In this document: positions 1-4,489 of the stretch, piece by piece | Position numbering within the stretch: position 1 is the first letter of the stretch | Layout: the number at the start of each line of letters is the position of its first letter | Position numbers and translations under genes: made by a program | Source: an uncultured Oscillospiraceae bacterium | GTDB lineage: Bacteria > Bacillota > Clostridia > Oscillospirales > Ruminococcaceae | Assembly: GCA_958403605.1 (NCBI GenBank) | Contig: CATXYA010000091.1 | Location: forward strand, 1 to 6,777 | Length of the DNA stretch: 6,777 nt | Direction: 5' to 3' | The notes under the pieces: model-generated | Databases searched by the model: none | Seen by the model: only the letters and a program-made list of their open reading frames with translations | What the model was told of the DNA's origin: nothing

Positions 1-1
1 C

Positions 2-1096
2 GCGCTGGCGGTGTGGGGCGGGGCCGCGCTGACGGTCATCGGCCTGGTGCTGGCAAAGCCCGCGCTGGCCGCCATGGGCACCCCCGCGGACGTGATGGAC
101 TTCGCCGCCACCTACCTGCGCATCTACTTTTTGGGCGTCATCCCCTCCTTTATCTATAACGTGGGCTCGGGCATCCTGCGGGCCGTGGGCGACACCAAGC
201 GCCCGCTGTACTTCCTCATCACGGCCTGCCTGCTCAACATCGTGCTGGACCTGGTGTTTGTGGCCGGCATGGGGCTGGGCGTCACGGGCGTGGCCCTGGG
301 CACCATTTTGTCGCAGCTGGTCAGCGCCGTGCTGACGGCCCTCAGCCTGATGCACACCACCCGCGCCTTCCGGCTGATCCCCGCGGAGATCCATTTTCAC
401 AAAAACGCGCTGAAAAGCATCCTGCTGGTGGGCATCCCGGCGGGGCTGCAGTCCAATATGTACGCCATCTCCAACCTGCTCATCCAGGCGGGCATCAACT
501 CCTTCGGCACGGACGCCGTGGCCGCCTGGACGGCCTTCGGCAAGGTGGACGGCTTCTTCTGGATGATCTGCGGCGCTTACGGCATCGCCATCACCACCTT
601 TGTGGGGCAGAACTACGGCGCGGGCCTCATCGACCGCGTGAAAAAGAGCGTGCGCGTGTGCATGGGCATGACGAGCGCCACCGCCGTGCTGCTGAGCGTA
701 CTGGTGTACACCTTCGCCGCGCCGCTGCTGGGCATCTTCACCAAGGACGCCGCCGTTTTGCAGTACGGCCTGGAGATGGTGCGCTATATGGTGCCCTATT
801 ACGTCACCTTTGTGGGCATCGAGATCCTGTCCGGGGCCATCCGCGGCTGCGGCGACGCCGTGAAGCCCATGATCATCACCGGCACGGGCGTGTGCCTGCT
901 GCGCGTGGTGTGGCTGCTGGCCCTGCTGCCGCTGCGGCATGAGCTGTCCACCATCCTGGTCAGCTACCCCATCAGCTGGGTGCTCACCACCATTTTGTTC
1001 TTGATCTATTACAAGCGCGGCCGGTTTCTGCGGCCCCGCTCGCCCATCCCCGCCGCGATGGCGCGGGAGCAGGCCAGCGACGAGGCGCCCGTATGA
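2..1096 (+). CDS. MATE-family multidrug/cation antiporter, C-terminal part (5' truncated by window)
   Basis: This is an integral membrane exporter of the MATE (NorM/DinF-like) family, which exchanges Na+ or H+ for cationic drugs or metabolites across the cytoplasmic membrane. The reading frame is open from the window edge, so the true start lies upstream. About 364 residues are visible against a usual 440-460, so roughly the first two or three of 12 helices are missing. The two family signatures after equivalent helices in each half are both seen: GSGILRAVGDTKRP at bases 164-205 and SGAIRGCGDAVKP at 830-868. This reflects the internal pseudo-twofold repeat. FVGQNYGAG, at the start of the second half, is at 599-625. 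Long hydrophobic stretches alternate with short basic loops, and the protein ends in a hydrophilic Pro/Ala-rich tail. The stop codon overlaps the next gene's start (ATGA). Family assignment is firm; the substrate cannot be told from sequence. Confidence 0.93.
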   Translation, partial: ALAVWGGAALTVIGLVLAKPALAAMGTPADVMDFAATYLRIYFLGVIPSFIYNVGSGILRAVGDTKRPLYFLITACLLNIVLDLVFVAGMGLGVTGVALGTILSQLVSAVLTALSLMHTTRAFRLIPAEIHFHKNALKSILLVGIPAGLQSNMYAISNLLIQAGINSFGTDAVAAWTAFGKVDGFFWMICGAYGIAITTFVGQNYGAGLIDRVKKSVRVCMGMTSATAVLLSVLVYTFAAPLLGIFTKDAAVLQYGLEMVRYMVPYYVTFVGIEILSGAIRGCGDAVKPMIITGTGVCLLRVVWLLALLPLRHELSTILVSYPISWVLTTILFLIYYKRGRFLRPRSPIPAAMAREQASDEAPV

Positions 1097-1446
1097 CGCG
1101 GGAGGACGTGTTTGCCTACAGTGAGGCGCAGTACGGCATCGCGCCCGACTACCCCTGGCAGGGCGATCCGGATTCCGCCATCCTGCGCCATGTGCACAAC
1201 CGCAAATGGTTCGCCCTGGTGGCCACGGCCTCCCGCAGCGCTTTGGGCCTGCCCGGGCCGGGCACGGCGGATTTCATCAACGTCAAGTGCGACCCGCTGC
1301 TCATCGGCTCGCTGCGCCGCGAGCCGGGCGCCCTGCCCGCCTATCACATGAATAAAGAACACTGGCTCACCATCCTGCTGGACAGCCCCTTCCCCGCCCA
1401 GCAGCTGTACCAGCTGCTGGGCCTCAGCTACGACCTGACGCGGTGA
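1093..1446 (+). CDS. MmcQ/YjbR family protein (DUF419-type)
   Basis: This is a small, 117-residue soluble protein of the MmcQ/YjbR family. The fold resembles a CyaY-like alpha/beta DNA-binding domain; members are named after a gene in a mitomycin C cluster, but the biochemical role is not settled. Family hallmarks visible in order are YGIAPDYPW near residue 14, LRHVHNRKWFALV at 31-43, INVKCDPLL at 62-70, LRREPGALPAYHMNKEHW at 74-91 and the terminal SYDLT at 112-116. Length is typical of a complete member. The ATG lies inside the stop of the MATE gene (ATGA, 4-base overlap), and a weak GAGG sits 7 bases upstream, so translation is probably coupled to the transporter. There is no room for a separate promoter. 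A regulatory or accessory role for the exporter is possible but unproven; genes of this family occur in many unrelated contexts. Confidence 0.93.
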   Translation: MTREDVFAYSEAQYGIAPDYPWQGDPDSAILRHVHNRKWFALVATASRSALGLPGPGTADFINVKCDPLLIGSLRREPGALPAYHMNKEHWLTILLDSPFPAQQLYQLLGLSYDLTR

Positions 1447-1476
1447 GGGGCGGGCTGCCACCGTTGTTTTCAGCAG

Positions 1477-1582
1477 CGGAACGCCGGGGACGGCGTTCCC
1501 TACGGCGGCAACCCTATCGGACCGCCGCTGTTTGCGGGCCGTGTTTCCCGGATCTGTAGGGAACGCCGTCCCCGGCGTTCCG
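1477..1582. repeat. 27-bp inverted repeat pair, each arm itself a hairpin
   Basis: The sequence at 1477-1503 is the exact reverse complement of 1556-1582 (27 of 27 bases), with a 52-base interval between them. Each arm is also self-palindromic: the stem GGAACGCCG/CGGCGTTCC encloses a 4-base loop (GGGA in the left arm, TCCC in the right) and carries a CCTAC or GTAGG tag on its inner side. The interval holds a smaller stem, CGGCGG at 1503-1508 with CCGCCG at 1522-1527. The arms could fold as two local hairpins or as one long stem. It lies between convergent genes and encodes no plausible protein. It looks like a dispersed palindromic repeat of the REP/MITE kind; the family name is not known to me. 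Confidence 0.85.
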
Positions 1583-1623
1583 TTCCCCGCAGCAAAAGCG
1601 GGCCGCCAATGGCGGCCCCTACA
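1555..1623. repeat. Palindromic element bounded by TGTAGGG / CCCTACA
   Basis: A 69-bp unit begins with TGTAGGG (1555-1561) and ends with its exact complement CCCTACA (1617-1623). Inside are the right arm of the 27-bp inverted repeat, a short stem CCCGC (1586-1590)/GCGGG (1598-1602), and a second perfect hairpin, GGGCCGCC (1600-1607)/GGCGGCCC (1611-1618), with loop AAT. The last two stems share bases, so they are mutually exclusive folds. Matching ends with variable palindromic interiors suggest a small non-autonomous mobile or dispersed repeat unit. No coding capacity or target-site duplication is evident. Confidence 0.6.
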
Positions 1624-1642
1624 AAATATGAGAACGCAGCAA

Positions 1643-1683
1643 AGCGCCCCGGCGGAAATTCCGCCGGGGCGCTGCTTGTTTTT
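1643..1683 (+). terminator. Strong Rho-independent terminator, possibly bidirectional
   Basis: A perfect 13-bp GC-rich stem, AGCGCCCCGGCGG (1643-1655) with CCGCCGGGGCGCT (1661-1673), closes over AAATT and is followed by GCTTGTTTTT ending at 1683. In the + direction it has the full hairpin-plus-U-tract form, so it should end the MATE-mmcQ transcript. Its last T overlaps the stop codon of the oppositely oriented pilT by one base. Read on the - strand, the same stem starts about 10 bases after the pilT stop, but it is followed only by TTGCTGCGTT, a weaker U-tract. It probably also serves pilT, less efficiently or with processing. Confidence 0.88.
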
Positions 1684-2735
1684 CACCGCATGTTCAGATA
1701 TCCGTTGAATTCCTCGGGGTCGCTGGCCCTGGTGAGGGCGTCGCCGTAGCTGACGCGGCCTGTCTGCACCAGCTTCGCCAGGTTCAGGTTCAGCGTCTGC
1801 ATGCCCAGCGCCGCGCCCGTCTGCATCAGGCTGGGCAGCTGGTAGGACTTGTTGTCGCGGATCAGGTTCAGCGCCGCGTCCGTGCCCATCAGCACCTCCA
1901 TGGCCGCCACGCGGCCCGTGCCGTCGGACAGGGGCACCAGCTCCTGCGTGATGCAGCCCTGCAGCACGCCCGCCAGCTGGATGCGCACCTCCTGCTGCAT
2001 CTCCGCCGGGCAGGCGTTGACGATGCGGTCCACTGTGTGGGCCGCGCCGATGGTGTGCAGCGTGGAAAACACCAAATGGCCCGTCTCCGCCGCCGTCAGG
2101 GCCGCGGTGATGGTCTCGAAATCGCGCATCTCGCCCACCAGGATCACGTCCGGGTCCTCGCGCAGGGCGCTGCGCAGGGCGCCGGCGAAATCGCCCACGT
2201 CCCGGCCCACCTCACGCTGGTGCACCACGCTCAGCTTCGGCGTGTGCACGTACTCGATGGGGTCCTCCACCGTGATGATGTGCGCCCGCCGGGTGGCGTT
2301 GATCTGCTGGATCATGGCCGCCAGCGTGGTGGATTTACCGGAGCCCGTGGGCCCCGTCACCAGCACCAGGCCGCGGGGCTTTGCCGCCAGCTGGTGCACC
2401 GCCGGGGGCAGGCCCAGCTCGTCGATGGTGGGGATGCTGTCCCGCAGCAGGCGCACCGCCGCGCACAGATGGCCCTGCTGGCGGTAGATGTTCACGCGCT
2501 GGCGCAGGCCGTCGGGCGTCGTCAGGCTGAAATCCGCGTCGCGCCCCGCGTCCAACAGCGCGCGCTGCGCCGGGGTCATCACGTTGAGGATCATCTGCTC
2601 GGCCTCGCCGAGGGCCAGGGGCGCGCCCGGCACCAGCTGGCCCAGCTTGCGCAGGGCCGGGGGCTGGTCGTGGGTGAGGTGCAGGTCCGACGCGTCCTGG
2701 GCGCGGGCCTGTAAAATCAGGTCTTCCAGTGTCAT
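1683..2735 (-). CDS. pilT: Type IV pilus retraction-type ATPase PilT
   Basis: This is a hexameric cytoplasmic AAA-like motor of the PilT/GspE secretion ATPase superfamily, which powers pilin depolymerisation and pilus retraction. From the chosen start it is 350 residues, the usual PilT length. An N-terminal PAS-like domain opens with DASDLHLTHDQPPALR (14-29). The C-terminal RecA-like core shows Walker A GPTGSGKST (128-136), Asp box TVEDPIEY (155-162), Walker B LREDPDVILVGEMRD (191-205, catalytic Glu202) and His box TGHLVFSTLHT (218-228). RIQLAGVLQGCITQELVP (251-268) and the late LNLIRDNK (289-296) match PilT-type arms; the latter corresponds to the AIRNLIRE-like retraction motif but is diverged. 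The short N-terminus and absence of a tetracysteine separate it from PilB. The start at 2735 is preferred because AGAGGAGG lies 7 bases upstream; a longer reading from 2765 would overlap pilB. It follows pilB after 16 bases, so the two are surely co-transcribed. Confidence 0.95.
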   Translation of the reverse strand: MTLEDLILQARAQDASDLHLTHDQPPALRKLGQLVPGAPLALGEAEQMILNVMTPAQRALLDAGRDADFSLTTPDGLRQRVNIYRQQGHLCAAVRLLRDSIPTIDELGLPPAVHQLAAKPRGLVLVTGPTGSGKSTTLAAMIQQINATRRAHIITVEDPIEYVHTPKLSVVHQREVGRDVGDFAGALRSALREDPDVILVGEMRDFETITAALTAAETGHLVFSTLHTIGAAHTVDRIVNACPAEMQQEVRIQLAGVLQGCITQELVPLSDGTGRVAAMEVLMGTDAALNLIRDNKSYQLPSLMQTGAALGMQTLNLNLAKLVQTGRVSYGDALTRASDPEEFNGYLNMR

Positions 2736-2742
2736 ATGGTGT

Positions 2743-2750
2743 CCTCCTCT
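2743..2750 (-). promoter_or_regulatory. Ribosome binding site of pilT
   Basis: On the - strand AGAGGAGG is followed by 7 bases and the ATG at 2735. It is a near-consensus Shine-Dalgarno sequence lying in the 16-base gap between pilB and pilT, extending to just short of the pilB stop. It decides the pilT start against the longer in-frame extension to 2765. Confidence 0.85.
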
Positions 2751-2751
2751 T

Positions 2752-4437
2752 TCAATCGGAGCCATAGGTCAGGCGCATCAGCTCGCCCACGTCCGTCACG
2801 CCGTCGCGCACCAGGCGCAGCAGGCCGCCGCGCAGGGTGGTGGCGCCCTGCTCCCGCTGCACATAGGCGTAGATATCGTCGATGTCCCGCTTCTCGCTGA
2901 TCATGCGCCGCAGGGCCTTGTCGATCACGACCACCTCGTGCACGGCCACGCGGCCCTTGTAGCCTGTGCGGTTGCACAAGTGGCAGCCCGGCGCCTCCCA
3001 CAAGGTGTCCACGTCTTGGCCCAGCAGCTGTTTTTCCTCCGCCGTGGCCGCGCGCTGGCGGCGGCAGTGGGGGCACAGCTTTTTCGCCAGGCGCTGGGCG
3101 ATGACGCCCACCAGGCTGTTGGACACCATGTAGGGCTCCACGCCCATGTCCTCCATACGCACGATGGCGCTCACCGCGTCGTTGGTGTGCAGGGTGGAGA
3201 GCACCAGATGGCCCGTGATGGCGCTGCGCACGCTGATCTGCGCCGTCTCGCTGTCGCGCGTCTCGCCCACCATGATGACGTCCGGATCCTGCCGCAGAAT
3301 GGCGCGCAGGCCCTCTTCAAAGGTCAGGCCCGCCTGGTTGTTCACCTGCATCTGATTCACGCGGTTGAGGTTTTTCTCCACCGGGTCCTCGATGGTGACG
3401 ATGTTGATCTGCTTTTGCACCAGCCGCTCCAGCATCAGGTAGAGCGTGGTGGTTTTGCCCGAGCCCGTGGGCCCGGTGATGTACACGACGCCGTGGGGAT
3501 TCTGCAGGATCTCCAGGCTTTTTTGGTAGTTTTCCTCATCCATGCCGAAGGTCTCGGCCCGCTCGATGACGGCGCTGGTGTTCAAAAAGCGCAGCACCGC
3601 TTTTTCGCCGTAGATGGTGGGGATGACGCTGGCGCGCACGTTCATCTCGAAGCTCTCGATGGTGGTTTTGAAGTGGCCGTCCTGGGGCAGGCGCTTTTCG
3701 GCGATGTCCATGCCGGAGATGATCTTGGCGCGGGCGATGAGCGGCGCGTGCAGCTGCTTTTGCAGCGTCACGTAGTCGATCAGCTGGCCGTCCACGCGCA
3801 TGCGCACCAGCAGCTTTTCCTCGTAGGGCTCGATATGGATGTCGCTGACGCCCGTGCTGTAGCCGCGCACCAGCAGGCTGTTGAGCAGCTTCACCACCGG
3901 CGTCTGGTCGTCCTCGTCCAGGTCGATCTGCCCCGCCAGGTCCTCCACGGCCACGGTGTCCGCCGCCACGTTGGCGCTGGACGCCGCCGCCTTGGCCTCG
4001 TGCTCGGCGTAATAGTACTCGATGGCATGCTGGATGGCGGCCTTGGGCGCCAGCGCCACGTCCACCGGCATGCCGGACACCAGCCGCACGTCCTCGATGG
4101 CGTAGAAGTTGAGCGGGTCGTTCATCACGCACAGCAGCCGCCCGTCCTGGATGGCGACGGGCATCAGCGTGTAGCGGGTGGCCAGGGCCCGGGGCACCTT
4201 GGCCACGGCCTCGGCCTGGATGGGATAGGTGCTCACGGCCAAAATGGACACGTTCAGCCGCTTTGCCAGCGCCGCCAGCTGCTGGGCCTCGGTGATGAAG
4301 CCCATGTCGATGAGCACCTCGCCCAGACGCTGGCCCTTGTGTTCTTTTTGATAATCCAGCGCCTGCTGCAGCTGGGCGTCGTCAATGATGCCCGCCTCGA
4401 TCAATACCTCGCCCAGGCGGATATTTTTTGTTGCCAT
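2752..4437 (-). CDS. pilB: Type IV pilus assembly ATPase PilB (GspE family) with MshEN-type N-terminus
   Basis: This is the hexameric cytoplasmic ATPase that drives pilin polymerisation together with the inner-membrane platform PilC. It is 561 residues, the normal PilB/GspE length. Residues 1-60 hold two copies of an RLGxxL-type motif (R7LGEVLIEAG and R37LGEVLIDMG), the MshEN signature known in some family members to bind cyclic di-GMP. An Ala/Asp-rich linker (about 144-178) leads to the N2 domain (SDIHIEPYEE at 198-207). The catalytic core has Walker A GPTGSGKT (322-329), Asp box TIEDPVE (348-354), Walker B RQDPDVIMVGETRD (382-395, Glu392) and His box TGHLVLSTLHTND (408-420). The zinc-binding tetracysteine CPHC (455-458) and CHLC (485-488) is intact, typical of PilB and absent from PilT. 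AGGGAAGG lies 6 bases before the ATG. The gene is 52 bases downstream of the large modular protein and 16 upstream of pilT. A type II secretion GspE is the alternative; the adjacent pilT argues for pili. Confidence 0.95.
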   Translation of the reverse strand: MATKNIRLGEVLIEAGIIDDAQLQQALDYQKEHKGQRLGEVLIDMGFITEAQQLAALAKRLNVSILAVSTYPIQAEAVAKVPRALATRYTLMPVAIQDGRLLCVMNDPLNFYAIEDVRLVSGMPVDVALAPKAAIQHAIEYYYAEHEAKAAASSANVAADTVAVEDLAGQIDLDEDDQTPVVKLLNSLLVRGYSTGVSDIHIEPYEEKLLVRMRVDGQLIDYVTLQKQLHAPLIARAKIISGMDIAEKRLPQDGHFKTTIESFEMNVRASVIPTIYGEKAVLRFLNTSAVIERAETFGMDEENYQKSLEILQNPHGVVYITGPTGSGKTTTLYLMLERLVQKQINIVTIEDPVEKNLNRVNQMQVNNQAGLTFEEGLRAILRQDPDVIMVGETRDSETAQISVRSAITGHLVLSTLHTNDAVSAIVRMEDMGVEPYMVSNSLVGVIAQRLAKKLCPHCRRQRAATAEEKQLLGQDVDTLWEAPGCHLCNRTGYKGRVAVHEVVVIDKALRRMISEKRDIDDIYAYVQREQGATTLRGGLLRLVRDGVTDVGELMRLTYGSD

Positions 4438-4489
4438 AAGATACCTTCCCTCTGCGTTTCATTCTCCTTGCCTGACAATGCTTAAACTT

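Noticed and set aside
1477..1623. CRISPR array or tRNA-type attachment site
   Set aside because: The repeats are inverted rather than direct, the spacers are not of uniform length, and no tRNA cloverleaf or integrase gene is present.
1009..1686. 225-codon open frame on the - strand across mmcQ and the intergenic palindromes
   Set aside because: It reads through the repeat cluster and the terminator and lies antisense to mmcQ. The composition is Arg/Ala/Gly/Gln-rich with no recognisable domain, so it is a GC-driven artefact.
2736..2765. Ten-residue N-terminal extension of PilT starting at 2765
   Set aside because: It would overlap the pilB stop. The near-consensus AGAGGAGG at 2743-2750 is correctly placed only for the ATG at 2735, where PilT homology also begins.
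4378..4462. Short - strand ORF from the ATG at 4462, out of frame with pilB
   Set aside because: AAGGAG is separated from this ATG by only one base, too close for initiation. The frame is short (under 30 codons) and overlaps the pilB start.
2488..4485. 665-codon open frame on the + strand covering all of pilB
   Set aside because: It is antisense to an unmistakable pilB with all catalytic motifs. Its product is a low-complexity His/Gln/Val/Arg/Ala string typical of the complementary frame of GC-rich genes, and it matches no family I know.
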